64,000 nt of DNA from Huaxiibacter chinensis (GTDB taxonomy: Bacteria; Pseudomonadota; Gammaproteobacteria; Enterobacterales; Enterobacteriaceae), in the NCBI RefSeq assembly GCF_022171985.1, contig NZ_JAJVHF010000005.1, positions 62,001 to 126,000 on the forward strand, in the 5' to 3' direction. The position numbers and the translations under genes were made by a program. How positions within the stretch are numbered: the first letter of the stretch is position 1; each line of letters starts with the position of its first letter. Below are positions 38,644 through 49,390 of this stretch, one piece after another. Below the pieces are notes generated by a model that did no database searches, had not been told where the DNA came from, and saw nothing but the letters and a program-made list of their open reading frames with translations.

Positions 38644-39414
38644 TTATGCCGGTTTAAACTGTGGATTGGCCAGCATAAATCCGCCATCGACGATAAAAGA
38701 TTGTCCGGTAGCGTAGCTGGCATCGGTATCGCATAACCATGCCACCAGGCTGGCAATTTCCTTCGTATGTCCAGGACGCGCCAGCGGAATTTCCGGCATG
38801 GAGCCCGCTTTGACTTCGCTGTCATCCATATCATTCATTGGCGTGGCTATGGCGCCTGGCGCCACGGCATTGACCAGAATGTTATGCCCGACCAGTTCCA
38901 GTGCCATCGATTTGGTTAATCCTCCCAGCGCGTGCTTGGCGGCGGTATAGGCGCTGGCCTCCGGCAGCGGGGTGTGCTCGTGAACGGAGGTAATATTCAC
39001 GATCCGCCCGCCCTGCCCCTGCTTCACCATCTGGCGGGCCGCGATTTGCGAACACAGGAAGGCGCCGTCCACATCGACGGTAAAGATGGCGCGCCAGTCG
39101 TCAAATTTCATATCAAGAAACGGCGCCTTGGTCATTGCCCCCGCGTTGTTGACCAGCACATCCAGCCGACCAAAACGGGCAATTAACGTCTCGATTGCCT
39201 TCGCCCCGTCAGGAAGCGTGCTCAAATCCAGCTGAACAGACTCGGCCCGACGACCGCGTCGTTCCACTTCCCGGCAGGTTTCTTGTGCGCCCTTGTCGTC
39301 GGAATGCCAGGTCACCCCGATATCAAAGCCGCGCTCGGCCAGCATGAGCGCCGTTGTTTTACCAATACCTGAATCAGACGCGGTGACAATCGCCACCCGA
39401 TTATCTGTTGTCAT
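38644..39414 (-). CDS. yohF: Short-chain dehydrogenase/reductase YohF
   Basis: This 256-residue Rossmann-fold SDR has the NAD(P) glycine motif TASDSGIG (~11-18), the NNAG motif (~89-92) and the catalytic Ser143, Tyr156 and Lys160 (SAYTAAK). The substrate is unknown; E. coli YohF is annotated as an acetoin-dehydrogenase-like oxidoreductase. I chose the ATG at 39414. Confidence 0.92.
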   Translation of the reverse strand: MTTDNRVAIVTASDSGIGKTTALMLAERGFDIGVTWHSDDKGAQETCREVERRGRRAESVQLDLSTLPDGAKAIETLIARFGRLDVLVNNAGAMTKAPFLDMKFDDWRAIFTVDVDGAFLCSQIAARQMVKQGQGGRIVNITSVHEHTPLPEASAYTAAKHALGGLTKSMALELVGHNILVNAVAPGAIATPMNDMDDSEVKAGSMPEIPLARPGHTKEIASLVAWLCDTDASYATGQSFIVDGGFMLANPQFKPA

Positions 39415-39465
39415 ACCTGTCTCCTGTACATTCGCGAAGAGATAAGTATAGATAACGCTCACGAT

Positions 39466-40884
39466 TTACCCGTTGTGATATCCACCGCCGAGCGCTGAGG
39501 TGAGTTGCAGCGTCGCATCGATGTACTGGCCTTGAAGCCTCACCCCGGCGATGTGCTCCTGCAATGCCGGGATTTTCGCCTCGCTGACGCGGGAGCCCGC
39601 AAGCATCCCCGCGTTAAAGCGCGCTCGTGCCAGGGCGACTACGCGGGCGGCATCAGCTTCTACCTGCTGCTGATGCTGGTTTTTTACCCGCAGGGTTTCA
39701 ACTTCGCTCGCTGTCCGGGTAACCTGATTGACCGCCTCCACCACCGCTTTGTTGTAGTTCGCCACCGACAAATTGCTTTGCGCCTGGGCTATATCGAGGC
39801 GGGCATTCAGGCGGCCACTGTCGAAAATGGGCAGGGTCAGGCCTGCGGTAACGCCCATCTGTTGCGCCGAGGAACGGAATAAATCGCTCAGGTGCAGCGC
39901 ATCCTGTTGCAGAAAAGCCATCAGATTAACGTCGGGATAGAACGCGGCTTTCGCCGCCTCCACCTCGCTCATGGACGCCTCGATATACCAGTGTGCCGCC
40001 TGAAGATCCGGACGGCGGGCCAGTAACTCATAGCCCAGCGAAGCCGGCAGCGTTGTGTTGACCGCGGGCAGAGGCTGCGGGGAGAGCGTCACGACGGGCG
40101 TGCGGGTGAGCGCCGCCAGACGCGCTTCGATGGCGCGCTTTTTGCCCTGAATTTCGGCCAGTCGTTCGTCAGATTTACGGGCGTTAATATCCGTTTCAAC
40201 GCCTTCGACAGAAGAGGTAATCCCCTGCTGGTACAGCTCACGATCGGCGGCAATGATATTTTGCTGCTCGCGTTTAATGGCGTTAACCCCCTTTTCCATG
40301 GCCGTCTGGGTCTGCCAGTCCCAGTACAGGCGCGCCACGCTGCTGGCAAGGAGCTGCCGGGTCTGTTCCAGCTCCGCTTTTTGTGCATTCACCTTGCCGA
40401 TACGGGCCGCAACCTGCGCGCGGTTTTTTCCCCATAAATCCAGATCCCAGCCCGCCGTTAACCCCAACGTCCCGTTGGTGTACCACGGTCCGGTCGTCCC
40501 CGCCGCGGGGTCGGTCAATGCAAACGGGCCCATAAGCCCTTCTGCCGACATTTTTTGCCGCTCCGCATCCGCCGAAAAATCAATCTGTGGGCCATCCGCC
40601 GCGATGGCCATTTTTGCCTGGGCTTCTGCAAGGGTCACTCGTTGTCGGGCGATCTGCATATCCGGCGCATCGGCCAGGGCCCGGGCAATCAGCGAATCAA
40701 GCTGGGCATCGTGGAAGGTTTTCCACCATTCGTTTTCAGGCCACTGTCCGGCTACCAGCCCGGTCTCAATGTGTGCAACCGGTATGTTCGGCGAAAGCGC
40801 GGCCGCCGTGTCGTGTCCCGGCGCGCAGCCGGCAAGTAAAAAGGAGAGAGGTAAGCCAAAAGAATAAATAACCGAACGTTTCAT
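39466..40884 (-). CDS. mdtQ: Outer-membrane factor lipoprotein MdtQ (TolC/OprM-like)
   Basis: This 472-residue outer-membrane efflux channel of the NodT/OprM type has a lipoprotein signal with lipobox LLAGC (Cys20) and two OEP repeats of long coiled-coil helices (e.g. LYQQGITSSVEGVETDI and the later ARARFNAGMLAGSRVSEAKI). The frame is intact, whereas I recall the K-12 copy as a pseudogene. No inner-membrane pump or periplasmic adaptor gene is adjacent. An upstream GTG at 40896 is in frame. Confidence 0.9.
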   Translation of the reverse strand: MKRSVIYSFGLPLSFLLAGCAPGHDTAAALSPNIPVAHIETGLVAGQWPENEWWKTFHDAQLDSLIARALADAPDMQIARQRVTLAEAQAKMAIAADGPQIDFSADAERQKMSAEGLMGPFALTDPAAGTTGPWYTNGTLGLTAGWDLDLWGKNRAQVAARIGKVNAQKAELEQTRQLLASSVARLYWDWQTQTAMEKGVNAIKREQQNIIAADRELYQQGITSSVEGVETDINARKSDERLAEIQGKKRAIEARLAALTRTPVVTLSPQPLPAVNTTLPASLGYELLARRPDLQAAHWYIEASMSEVEAAKAAFYPDVNLMAFLQQDALHLSDLFRSSAQQMGVTAGLTLPIFDSGRLNARLDIAQAQSNLSVANYNKAVVEAVNQVTRTASEVETLRVKNQHQQQVEADAARVVALARARFNAGMLAGSRVSEAKIPALQEHIAGVRLQGQYIDATLQLTSALGGGYHNG

Positions 40885-41097
40885 CACGCCATTCACCCAA
40901 AAAAGAAAGGCGCAAATTACGCCTGCCCGGCCTCTTTTTTTTAGTAACCCGTGGCAATGCGCAATTTGTCATACATTTTTATGTTCAGCAAAATATTCAT
41001 CTTTAAAATTAGTGAATTACAAACATTCATGTGATTTATAAATCAACGTAGCCGTGGCTGCTACACTTAACCCGACATACATACGCAGGAGAAGCGA

Positions 41098-41181
41098 ATG
41101 AAAATATTACTGTGGGCTATTTTGATTATCTTTCTGATTGGGTTGCTGGTGGTGACAGGCGTCTTTAAGATGATTTTCTAA
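41098..41181 (+). CDS. yohP: Small membrane protein YohP
   Basis: This is a 27-residue single-pass inner-membrane protein, nearly identical to E. coli YohP (MKILLWAILIIFLIGLLVVT then GVFKMIF). A clear CAGGAGAAG ribosome-binding site lies 5 bp upstream. E. coli YohP is a known model for membrane targeting of its mRNA and for post-translational SRP insertion. It is a stand-alone gene followed by a hairpin. Confidence 0.95.
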   Translation: MKILLWAILIIFLIGLLVVTGVFKMIF

Positions 41182-41187
41182 GGACTT

Positions 41188-41210
41188 GTGCCCGGCTTCC
41201 CGCCGGGCAC
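41188..41210 (+). terminator. Hairpin after yohP
   Basis: GTGCCCGGC (41188-41196) pairs perfectly with GCCGGGCAC (41202-41210), 6 bp after the stop and before the convergent dusC. The downstream T content is low. Confidence 0.7.
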
Positions 41211-41233
41211 GTCTCATGCTTTGCGTAATTGCA

Positions 41234-42166
41234 TTATTTAGACTGAATGACGCGGGCAATCTCTTGTGAACTTTGCAACGTTCTTACTTCCTGGAACAGC
41301 GCCAGCGATTCGCTGTACTCTTTGCGCAAATAGCTGAGCCATTGTTTAATACGGGCGACATGATATAAGCCTGTATCGCCCTGTTTCTCGAGGCGCGTAT
41401 ATTTCTGCAGAAGCGCCACCACGTCCGGCCAGGGCATTCTCGGCTCGTTATATTTGATGACCCTGCTCAGGTTAGGCACATTCAGCGCGCCGCGACCAAT
41501 CATGACCGAATCACAGCCGGTCTCTTTCAGGCAAGCCTGCGCGCTGGCGTAGTCCCAGATCTCGCCGTTTGCAATCACCGGGATCGTCAGCCGCTGGCGG
41601 ATATCCCTGATTGCCTGCCAGTTAATGCGATCGGCTTTATAGGCATCTTCTTTGGTGCGCCCGTGGACGACAAGCTCCGTGGCGCCCGCCTGCTGTACCG
41701 CATCCGCGATTTCAAACTGGCGTTCGCCGCTGTCCCAGCCAAGGCGAATCTTCACCGTCACCGGCAGATGCGCTGGCACCGCCTCACGCATCGCTTTCGC
41801 CCCGCGATAAATCAGCTCGGGATCTTTTAGCAACGTCGCGCCGCCGCCGCTGCCGTTGACCATTTTTGACGGACAACCGCAGTTCAGATCCACGCCCCAG
41901 GACCCTAACTCCACGGCGCGCGCGGCATTTTCCGCCAGCCATTCGGGATATTGCCCCAGTAATTGTACGCGCACCAGCGTGCCGGACGGCGTCCGGCTCT
42001 GATGATGCAGCTCCGGGCAGAGTCGGTAAAACGACTTGACCGGCAAAAGCATATCGACCACACGCAAAAATTCGGTGACGCAGAGATCGTAATCGTTCAC
42101 CTCGGTCAGCAGCTCACGCACCAGGGAGTCGAGCACACCTTCCATCGGGGCCAGTAAAACGCGCAT
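41234..42166 (-). CDS. dusC: tRNA-dihydrouridine(16) synthase DusC
   Basis: DusC is an FMN enzyme that reduces U16 in tRNA. The 310-residue TIM-barrel protein has the Dus signature with catalytic Cys98 in DLNCGCPS and the FMN-phosphate region NGEIWD and MIGRGAL. I chose the ATG at 42166 ([11 protein letters not shown]), the E. coli start. Confidence 0.95.
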   Translation of the reverse strand: MRVLLAPMEGVLDSLVRELLTEVNDYDLCVTEFLRVVDMLLPVKSFYRLCPELHHQSRTPSGTLVRVQLLGQYPEWLAENAARAVELGSWGVDLNCGCPSKMVNGSGGGATLLKDPELIYRGAKAMREAVPAHLPVTVKIRLGWDSGERQFEIADAVQQAGATELVVHGRTKEDAYKADRINWQAIRDIRQRLTIPVIANGEIWDYASAQACLKETGCDSVMIGRGALNVPNLSRVIKYNEPRMPWPDVVALLQKYTRLEKQGDTGLYHVARIKQWLSYLRKEYSESLALFQEVRTLQSSQEIARVIQSK

Positions 42167-42469
42167 CATGGATACCTGTGAAAAAAGACGCGCTATGGTA
42201 GCCGCTCTCCTGGCAGGTTGAAAGTCTTTCAGGCGGGGAGAACGCACACAGGCAAGAACGCCACGTACCCCGTCAAACCGGCTGCCTGTCGAAAACGGAA
42301 CCAGGCCAACTATGGTTATTCTTTCCGGGCTTCTTCATAATGGCGTCACGTCAGCTTACGCATGACGTTCCCTTTTGGAATGTCTGGTATGCTCAAAATT
42401 CATGATGTGATCCGTGGCACGTTTCTGGATTTAATTGTATGATGAATGTGTTTCGTTAAGGACCCTCTT
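42167..42469. promoter_or_regulatory. dusC/yohJ divergent intergenic region with a CRP-like site
   Basis: This 303-bp gap contains no gene. TGTGATCCGTGGCACG (42406-42421) matches the CRP consensus TGTGA-N6-TCACA at 8 of 10 positions and lies about 50 bp before the yohJ ATG. Dyad-like ACGTCAGCTTACGCATGACGT occurs at about 42347-42367. No promoter hexamers are assigned. Confidence 0.4.
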
Positions 42470-42868
42470 ATGAGCAAATCATTAAAAACCCTCTGGCACT
42501 ATCTGCGCGCATTCGTCCTGATCTATGCCTGCCTGTATGCGGGGATTTTCATCGCCACGCTTCTGCCGATTGCCATTCCCGGCAGCATTATCGGCATGCT
42601 GATTCTCTTCGTGCTGTTGGCGCTGCAAATTCTGCCCGCAAAATGGGTCAACCCCGGCTGCTTCGTATTGATTCGCTATATGGCGCTGCTGTTCGTCCCC
42701 ATTGGCGTGGGCGTCATGCAGTATTACGATCTGCTTATGGCGCAGTTCGGCCCAATTATTGTCTCCTGCTCGGTCAGTACGCTGGTGGTTTTCCTGGTGG
42801 TGAGCTGGAGTTCGCATCTGGTCCATGGCGAACGCAACGTGGTCGGTGAGAAAGGAACCAAACAATGA
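42470..42868 (+). CDS. yohJ: LrgA/CidA-family membrane protein YohJ
   Basis: This 132-residue protein has four membrane segments. It belongs to the LrgA/CidA (holin-like) family, whose members work with LrgB-type partners and have been linked to small-organic-acid transport. The opening and the [20 protein letters not shown] region are highly similar to E. coli YohJ. It overlaps yohK by an ATGA. Confidence 0.93.
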   Translation: MSKSLKTLWHYLRAFVLIYACLYAGIFIATLLPIAIPGSIIGMLILFVLLALQILPAKWVNPGCFVLIRYMALLFVPIGVGVMQYYDLLMAQFGPIIVSCSVSTLVVFLVVSWSSHLVHGERNVVGEKGTKQ

Positions 42869-43560
42869 TGGCTAACATCTGGTGGTCGCTGCCCCTGACG
42901 CTCGCGGTATTTTTTGCCGCTCGCAAGCTCGCCGCGCGATTTAAAATGCCCTTGCTGAATCCCTTACTGGTGGCGATGGTGGTGATCATCCCCTTCCTTA
43001 TCTTCACCGGCATTCCTTATGAGCGTTATTTTGCCGGCAGCAAAATCTTAAACGATCTTCTGCAACCGGCGGTGGTGGCCCTGGCCTTTCCGCTGTATGA
43101 GCAACTGCATCAGATCCGCGCACGCTGGAAGTCCATTATCACTATCTGCCTTATTGGCAGCGTGGTTGCGATGCTAACCGGCACCACCGTCGCACTCCTG
43201 ATGGGCGCTTCGCCACAAATTGCCGCCTCGATTATGCCGAAATCCGTGACCACGCCGATTGCGATGGCCGTGGGCGGCAGCATCGGCGGCATCCCGGCGA
43301 TAAGCGCGATGTGTGTGATTTATGTCGGTATTCTGGGGGCAGTCTTTGGTCATACGCTGCTCAACCTGATGAAGATTCGCACCAAAGCGGCGCGGGGTCT
43401 GGCTATGGGTACGGCCTCTCACGCACTGGGAACGGCGCGCTGCGCGGAACTGGATTATCAGGAAGGCGCATTTAGCTCGCTGGCGCTGGTCATCTGCGGG
43501 ATTATGACCTCTCTTATCGCCCCGTTCCTGTTCCCCATTATTCTGACGCTGGTGGGTTAA
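42865..43560 (+). CDS. yohK: LrgB/CidB-family membrane protein YohK
   Basis: This 231-residue membrane protein is of the LrgB family. It has the conserved [20 protein letters not shown] segment (~117-136) and the [16 protein letters not shown] motif. It is translationally coupled to yohJ. The pair probably forms a small-molecule transporter; cdd follows but has its own CRP-type promoter. Confidence 0.93.
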   Translation: MMANIWWSLPLTLAVFFAARKLAARFKMPLLNPLLVAMVVIIPFLIFTGIPYERYFAGSKILNDLLQPAVVALAFPLYEQLHQIRARWKSIITICLIGSVVAMLTGTTVALLMGASPQIAASIMPKSVTTPIAMAVGGSIGGIPAISAMCVIYVGILGAVFGHTLLNLMKIRTKAARGLAMGTASHALGTARCAELDYQEGAFSSLALVICGIMTSLIAPFLFPIILTLVG

Positions 43561-43564
43561 AATT

Positions 43565-43664
43565 TGCGATGCGTCGCGCAATTTTGATTTTGTTTTCATG
43601 AGTTGCACAGATAATGAGATGTGGATCACATATAAAGGCCGAACGGCTCCGTACACTACCGATC
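43565..43664 (+). promoter_or_regulatory. cdd promoter with two CRP-like sites and a CytR-type element
   Basis: TGCGATGCGTCGCGCA (43565-43580) and TGAGATGTGGATCACA (43615-43630) fit the CRP consensus TGTGA-N6-TCACA, the second at 9 of 10 positions. Between them, GTTGCA (about 43603) resembles a CytR half-site. TACACT (43652-43657) is placed as a -10 so that the proximal CRP site would be centred near -41.5. CRP/CytR control of cdd is established in E. coli; the assignment here is by consensus. Confidence 0.75.
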
Positions 43665-43688
43665 CATTAACCTTTATGAGGCATTGCC

Positions 43689-44573
43689 ATGCACCCACGT
43701 TTTCAATCTGCCTTCGCCCAGCTCACCGCCGATCTTCAGTCAGCTCTGGCTCCGGTTCTGGCGGATGCGCACTTCCCCGCTCTGCTGACGGCGGAGCAGG
43801 TCGCGACGCTTAAACAGGCTTCGGGGCTGGACGAAGACGCGCTGGCTTTCGCACTGTTGCCGCTGGCCGCCGCGTGCGCCAGAGCCGATCTTTCCCATTT
43901 CAACGTCGGTGCGATTGCGCGTGGCGTGAGCGGAACCTGGTACTTCGGTGGGAACATGGAGTTCCTGGGTGCCACCATGCAACAAACCGTCCATGCCGAG
44001 CAGAGCGCCATCAGCCATGCCTGGCTGCGTGGTGAAAAAGCCCTCGCGGCTATCACCGTTAATTACACCCCCTGCGGACACTGCCGTCAGTTTATGAACG
44101 AACTGAACAGCGGCTTACAGCTGCGTATTAACCTGCCGGGCCGCGAACCGCATACGCTGGGTGACTATTTACCGGATGCGTTTGGGCCAAAAGATCTTGA
44201 GATCAAAACGCTGCTGATGGACGAGCAGGACCACGGTTTTGCCCTGACCGGCGATGAACTGACTCAGGCAGCCATTGCCGCCGCCAATAAGTGCCATACG
44301 CCTTACAGTCAATCGCCAAGCGGCGTGGCGCTGGAATGTCGCGACGGGCGCATTTTTAGCGGCAGCTATGCTGAAAACGCTGCCTTTAACCCGACCTTGC
44401 CGCCGCTACAGGGCGCACTGAACCTGCTGAGTCTGAATGGATACGACTATCCTGATATTCAGCGCGCCGTGCTGGCTGAAAAAGCCGATGCGCCTCTGAT
44501 TCAGTGGGATGCGACCGCGGCTACCCTGAAAGCGCTGGGCTGCTCAAATATCGACCGCGCCCTGCTTGCCTGA
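43689..44573 (+). CDS. cdd: Cytidine deaminase Cdd
   Basis: Cdd hydrolytically deaminates cytidine and deoxycytidine to uridine and deoxyuridine in pyrimidine salvage. The 294-residue enterobacterial dimer type has zinc ligands His102 (with Glu104 in VHAEQS), Cys129 and Cys132 (PCGHC), plus the vestigial C-terminal domain. The length equals E. coli Cdd. Confidence 0.97.
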   Translation: MHPRFQSAFAQLTADLQSALAPVLADAHFPALLTAEQVATLKQASGLDEDALAFALLPLAAACARADLSHFNVGAIARGVSGTWYFGGNMEFLGATMQQTVHAEQSAISHAWLRGEKALAAITVNYTPCGHCRQFMNELNSGLQLRINLPGREPHTLGDYLPDAFGPKDLEIKTLLMDEQDHGFALTGDELTQAAIAAANKCHTPYSQSPSGVALECRDGRIFSGSYAENAAFNPTLPPLQGALNLLSLNGYDYPDIQRAVLAEKADAPLIQWDATAATLKALGCSNIDRALLA

Positions 44574-44635
44574 TGCCCCTGCGCGGGCAGGAATGCCCGC
44601 CTTGCTGACTAAAAACCCTTCGATCAAACCGCTGA

Positions 44636-45415
<780 letters not shown>

Positions 45416-45430
45416 GTTACGGACATAAAA

Positions 45431-45455
45431 AAACCCGCTGCAAGAGCGGGTTTTT
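45431..45455. terminator. Bidirectional terminator between sanA and mglC
   Basis: AAACCCGCT (45431-45439) pairs with AGCGGGTTT (45445-45453), with an A-tract on one side and a T-tract on the other, so it can act on both converging transcripts. Confidence 0.93.
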
Positions 45456-45468
45456 CGTTGATTGCTTA

Positions 45469-46479
45469 TTACTTCTTACGAGCGTACTTCAGTGAGTCCA
45501 GGGCAACGGCGAAGATGATGATCGCGCCCTTAATGATGTACTGCCAGTAAGGGTTCACGCCGATGTAGGTCAGACCGTAGTTAATCACGGTAAAGATGAT
45601 AACACCGGTCACCACGCCGAAGACGGTACCCACGCCACCGCTGAAGGAGACGCCGCCCACCACGCAGGCTGCAATCGCATCCAGCTCATACATGAAGCCA
45701 AGGTTGTTCGTTGCGGAACCGATACGACCGGCTTCCAGTAATCCCCCGAAGGCATAGAAGACACCTGACAGGGCATAAATCATCAGCAGGTTCAGCGCCA
45801 CGTTAACGCCGGACACTTTCGCGGCTTCCGGGTTGCCCCCGATGGCGAAGATGTTTTTACCAAAGCGCGTTTTGTTCCACAGCACCCATACGAACGCCAC
45901 GGCGATCAGCGCATAGAAGGTGATGTAGGAGAGTCGGAACGTCCCTAACGCCACGAATCCCTGAGCAAAGGTCGAAAAGCCGCTGTCAAAACCAGAGATT
46001 GGTGATGCGCCGACAAAATCGTAGTAAAGGGAGTTGATCCCGTAAACGATGATCATCGTACCCAGAGTGGTAATAAACGGCGTCACGTTAAGATAGGCGA
46101 TGATAATGCCGTTGATCAGGCCGATAATCGCACCGATAACGCAGACAATCAGCACAACCAGGATGATGGGCATGGTCGCCATTTCCGGGAAGACTTTGTT
46201 GGCGTTTTCAACCGACTGAAGCAGCGTTGCCGCGATAACCGCCGCAAGGCCCACCTGACGACCGGCCGACAGGTCGGTACCCTGCGTGACGATAAGGCCT
46301 GCCACGCCCAGCGCGATAATAATACGCACTGAAGACTGCGTCAGAATATTACTTAAGTTCAGTAAACTTAAGAACGTAGGGTCCTGGAAAATAATAATGG
46401 CCAATAACACTAAAAGAACAACGTAAATTCCGCCTTCTTTCAGATAAGTGAGAAAACTTTTTTTATTTAACGCACTCAT
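45469..46479 (-). CDS. mglC: Galactose/methyl-galactoside ABC permease MglC
   Basis: MglC is the 336-residue membrane permease of the high-affinity galactose importer MglBAC. It has about 9-10 hydrophobic segments and the BPD_transp_2 (AraH/RbsC) features (GLIVTQGTDLSAGRQVGLAA and FAIGGNPEAAKVSGVNV). It is the last gene of mglBAC, 15 bp after mglA. Confidence 0.96.
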   Translation of the reverse strand: MSALNKKSFLTYLKEGGIYVVLLVLLAIIIFQDPTFLSLLNLSNILTQSSVRIIIALGVAGLIVTQGTDLSAGRQVGLAAVIAATLLQSVENANKVFPEMATMPIILVVLIVCVIGAIIGLINGIIIAYLNVTPFITTLGTMIIVYGINSLYYDFVGASPISGFDSGFSTFAQGFVALGTFRLSYITFYALIAVAFVWVLWNKTRFGKNIFAIGGNPEAAKVSGVNVALNLLMIYALSGVFYAFGGLLEAGRIGSATNNLGFMYELDAIAACVVGGVSFSGGVGTVFGVVTGVIIFTVINYGLTYIGVNPYWQYIIKGAIIIFAVALDSLKYARKK

Positions 46480-46494
46480 GAGGAGCCCCTGATC

Positions 46495-48015
46495 TTAAAG
46501 GTGCAATGACGCAAGACGGAGAATTTCGTTTTGCGTTGTCGTTTTGGTGTCAACAATTCCGGCAACGAGACCATTGCTCATAACCAGAATACGATCTGTG
46601 ATCCCTAACAATTCCGGCATTTCGGAAGAAATAATAATGATCCCTTTATTCTTTTTGGCCAGTTCTGCTATCAGTTGATAGATTTCAAATTTTGCACCCA
46701 CATCAATGCCGCGAGTAGGCTCGTCGAGCATTAAAATTTCTGGTTGTGTTAATAACCAACGACCGATAATCACTTTCTGCTGGTTACCACCTGAAAGCGA
46801 ACCAATCTGCGTTTGATGCCCAGGCGTTTTAACACGCATCGCGTCGATAACCCATTGGGTATCACTCTTCATCCGCGAGTTATCCAGCAGGCCAATTTTG
46901 TTTTTGTAGTTACGAATATTTGATATCAGCGAGTTAAAGTTAATATCCAGATACGCATAAATACCCGTTGAACGACGCTCTTCGGTGACCAGGGCAAAAC
47001 CATGGTTAATGGCTTCGTTGGCATTATGGTTATTAATCTTCTTACCGTGCAGAGTGATGGTTCCGCCCGATTTTTCACGGATGCCAAACAGGGTTTCCAC
47101 GATATCAGTACGTTTGGCCCCCACCAGCCCGGCAATCCCTAATATTTCGCCCTTATGCAGGTCGAAAGAGACATCGCGAATCGAGGGCTGACGCAGTGAC
47201 GTGAGGTTACGCACCTCCAGAATCACTTCACCAGGCTTGTTTTCTTTATCAGGGAAGCGCTGGTTCAGGGAACGGCCCACCATCATGGAAATGATTTTGT
47301 CCATGTCCAGCCCTTCAAGAGGCTGGGTGGCGATCCACTGGCCGTCACGCAAAATGGTGATTTCATCGCACAGCTGGAAGATCTCTTCCATTTTGTGTGA
47401 GATATAGACGATGCCGCAGCCGCGATCTTTTAATTTACGGATAATAGTGAAAAGGTGATTCACCTCTTTTTCCGTTAACGACGAAGTGGGCTCATCCATA
47501 ATAACGATTTTGGCGTTATAGGAGAAAGCCTTGGCAATTTCAATCATCTGCATCTGTGAAACGGATAAGGTGCCTACGCGTGCGCGTGGGTCGATATCAA
47601 TATCCAGTTCATCGAAAATCGCTTTGGTGTCACGGTACATTTTGTCCTGATCGACAAAGACACCTTTGGTGGGATAACGTCCCAGCCACATATTGTCCAT
47701 AACGGACCGTTGCAGAACCAGGTTTAATTCCTGGTGAACCATCGAAATACCATTCTCCAGTGCTTCTTTGGCCGAATGGAAATCGATCTCCTTTCCCTGA
47801 AAAAGAATGCTGCCAGAATCTTTTTGATAGATCCCGAAAAGGCATTTCAATAATGTTGATTTACCTGCACCGTTCTCCCCCATTAACGCATGAATAGAGT
47901 GAGGACGGACTTTTAAATTAACGTTATCGAGAGCCTTAACGCCCGGGAAAGACTTGTTGATATTACTCATTTCCAACAAGAATTCGCCTGACGACTGAGT
48001 AGTTGTGCTGACCAT
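46495..48015 (-). CDS. mglA: Galactose ABC importer ATPase MglA
   Basis: This is a 506-residue fused ATPase with two nucleotide-binding domains. The first is canonical (Walker [10 protein letters not shown] ~46-54, Walker [11 protein letters not shown]). The second has a degenerate Walker A (GLVGAKRT) but an intact LSGGNQQK signature, as is normal for MglA/RbsA. I chose the ATG at 48015 (MVSTTTQSS), giving the E. coli length. Confidence 0.96.
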   Translation of the reverse strand: MVSTTTQSSGEFLLEMSNINKSFPGVKALDNVNLKVRPHSIHALMGENGAGKSTLLKCLFGIYQKDSGSILFQGKEIDFHSAKEALENGISMVHQELNLVLQRSVMDNMWLGRYPTKGVFVDQDKMYRDTKAIFDELDIDIDPRARVGTLSVSQMQMIEIAKAFSYNAKIVIMDEPTSSLTEKEVNHLFTIIRKLKDRGCGIVYISHKMEEIFQLCDEITILRDGQWIATQPLEGLDMDKIISMMVGRSLNQRFPDKENKPGEVILEVRNLTSLRQPSIRDVSFDLHKGEILGIAGLVGAKRTDIVETLFGIREKSGGTITLHGKKINNHNANEAINHGFALVTEERRSTGIYAYLDINFNSLISNIRNYKNKIGLLDNSRMKSDTQWVIDAMRVKTPGHQTQIGSLSGGNQQKVIIGRWLLTQPEILMLDEPTRGIDVGAKFEIYQLIAELAKKNKGIIIISSEMPELLGITDRILVMSNGLVAGIVDTKTTTQNEILRLASLHL

Positions 48016-48052
48016 AATTATACCTTTCGGTCTCGCATATCGCGTTATAAAA

Positions 48053-48072
48053 GGGCGCAACGAATTGCGCCC
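48053..48072 (-). promoter_or_regulatory. Intercistronic hairpin between mglB and mglA
   Basis: GGGCGCAA (48053-48060) and TTGCGCCC (48065-48072) form an 8-bp perfect stem with a CGAA loop in the 80-bp mglB-mglA spacer. Without a T-tract it is more likely to protect the mglB mRNA 3' end or cause partial termination, matching the need for excess binding protein. Confidence 0.65.
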
Positions 48073-48095
48073 ATTGGGAACGTGCTTAATCTAAA

Positions 48096-49094
48096 TTATT
48101 TACCGATAAACTCAGCCAGATTTGACTGGTCTACGCCCACGTAAGGTACGCGAACGATTTTGTTTTCGATTTTCCAGTTGGTGCCATCAGCGGCACCTTT
48201 GCCGTCGGCCAGGTTTTTCGCCAGGTCAAAGGTCGCTTTCGCCTGGTTGTTGGCATCGTTCAGCACGGTACCGGCCATCGCACCGGATTTCACCAGCGCC
48301 AGCGCTTCTGGCAGGGCATCCACGCCAAATACCGGAACAGAGGATTTGTTGTGTGCTTTCAGCGCTTCTACGGCACCCATTGCCATCGCATCGTTGTTCG
48401 CGATCACGACTTCAATTTTGTTGGCGTTCGGGCCGGACAGCCATGCATCCATCTTATCTTTTGCCTGTGCGGTATCCCACATGGCGGTATCTAACGCTAA
48501 CTGTTGCGTCTTCAGACCTTTATCATTCAGCTCTTTGATAACATAGGTCGTACGCGCTTCAGCGTCCGGGTGGCCCGGCTCGCCTTTCAGCAACACGAAC
48601 TGAATCTGGCCGTCTTTGTTCAGATCCCAGTTAGGATTTGCCGCCCAGTGTTTTGCAATCAGATCGCCCTGGATGATGCCAGACTCTTTGGAGTCGGTAC
48701 CCACATAGAAAGCTTTGTCGTAGCTATCCAGCGCTTTACGTGAAGGTTCTTTGTTGAAGAAAACGATAGGCACATTCTGGCCGCGCGCTTTCTCGATAAC
48801 GGTGCCTGCTGCAGCGGGGTCAACCAGGTTGATCGCCAGGGCTTTCACGCCTTTTGCCAGCAGAACGTCGATCTGGTCGTTTTGTTTGGACTGATCGTTC
48901 TGGGAGTCGTTCATCAGAAGCTGAACGTCCGGCGCGGCTTTCGCGTCTTTTTCAATTGCTTTACGCACAACAGACATGAAGTTGTCGTCGTATTTATAAA
49001 TCGTTACGCCAATACGGGTATCCGCAGCGTGCGCTGCTGCACCAAAAAGCATGCTTGCCATAACAGCAGACAGAGTCAACACCTTCTTATTCAT
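48096..49094 (-). CDS. mglB: Periplasmic galactose/glucose-binding protein MglB
   Basis: MglB binds D-galactose and D-glucose, feeds MglAC and serves as ligand for the Trg chemoreceptor in E. coli. The 332-residue product has a 23-residue signal peptide (ending FGAAAHA) and the GGBP fold with the calcium loop DLNKDGQIQ (mature ~134-142). It is the first gene of mglBAC, reading away from galS. Confidence 0.97.
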   Translation of the reverse strand: MNKKVLTLSAVMASMLFGAAAHAADTRIGVTIYKYDDNFMSVVRKAIEKDAKAAPDVQLLMNDSQNDQSKQNDQIDVLLAKGVKALAINLVDPAAAGTVIEKARGQNVPIVFFNKEPSRKALDSYDKAFYVGTDSKESGIIQGDLIAKHWAANPNWDLNKDGQIQFVLLKGEPGHPDAEARTTYVIKELNDKGLKTQQLALDTAMWDTAQAKDKMDAWLSGPNANKIEVVIANNDAMAMGAVEALKAHNKSSVPVFGVDALPEALALVKSGAMAGTVLNDANNQAKATFDLAKNLADGKGAADGTNWKIENKIVRVPYVGVDQSNLAEFIGK

Positions 49095-49257
49095 GGTATC
49101 TCCGGTTTTTTTATGCAGGGTAGTTCTGGTTGTGAATAACGGTCGGCGGGCAGATGTTAAAAAAACGTTACTGACAGCCGAAGTTCACTTATAAAATTTC
49201 TATCTTCCGTGTTCGGTAACGCTCCAGATTGCGTTTTTTTGGTCGTTTGCGGCACTT

Positions 49258-49314
49258 TCGCTATGGTGAAAGTGATTAATCACCGTTACATAGCGTTTCA
49301 GCTCCTGAAACGCT
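49258..49314 (-). repeat. Nested inverted repeats in the mglB leader
   Basis: Three perfect dyads lie side by side: AGCGTTTCAG/CTGAAACGCT (49292-49314, 3-base loop), CGCTATG/CATAGCG (49259-49265 with 49289-49295) and the palindrome GTGATTAATCAC (49272-49283). They lie downstream of the predicted mgl start site, so they would be in the 5' untranslated mRNA, about 165-220 bp before mglB. Confidence 0.6.
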
Positions 49315-49379
49315 GACATCATAGACAGCGCCTTGTTAAGATACTGTGAATTTACTCACAGATTGAAAACGGTTACATC
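49311..49379 (-). promoter_or_regulatory. mglBAC promoter: Gal operator, CRP site and -10
   Basis: Reading on the minus strand there is an operator-like GATGTAACCGTTTTCA (49379-49364). It is followed by a perfect CRP consensus site, TGTGAGTAAATTCACA (49360-49345), and TATGAT (49323-49318). The spacing puts the CRP site centre near -41.5 of a start at about 49311, the class II arrangement. GalR/GalS and CRP control of mgl is established in E. coli. Confidence 0.8.
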
Positions 49380-49390
49380 ACTCCGTGTAA

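Noticed and set aside
47030..47130. Degenerate second Walker A in MglA as a sign of inactivation
   Set aside because: The same GLVGAKRT form is normal for MglA/RbsA-type fused ATPases, so it is not a defect.
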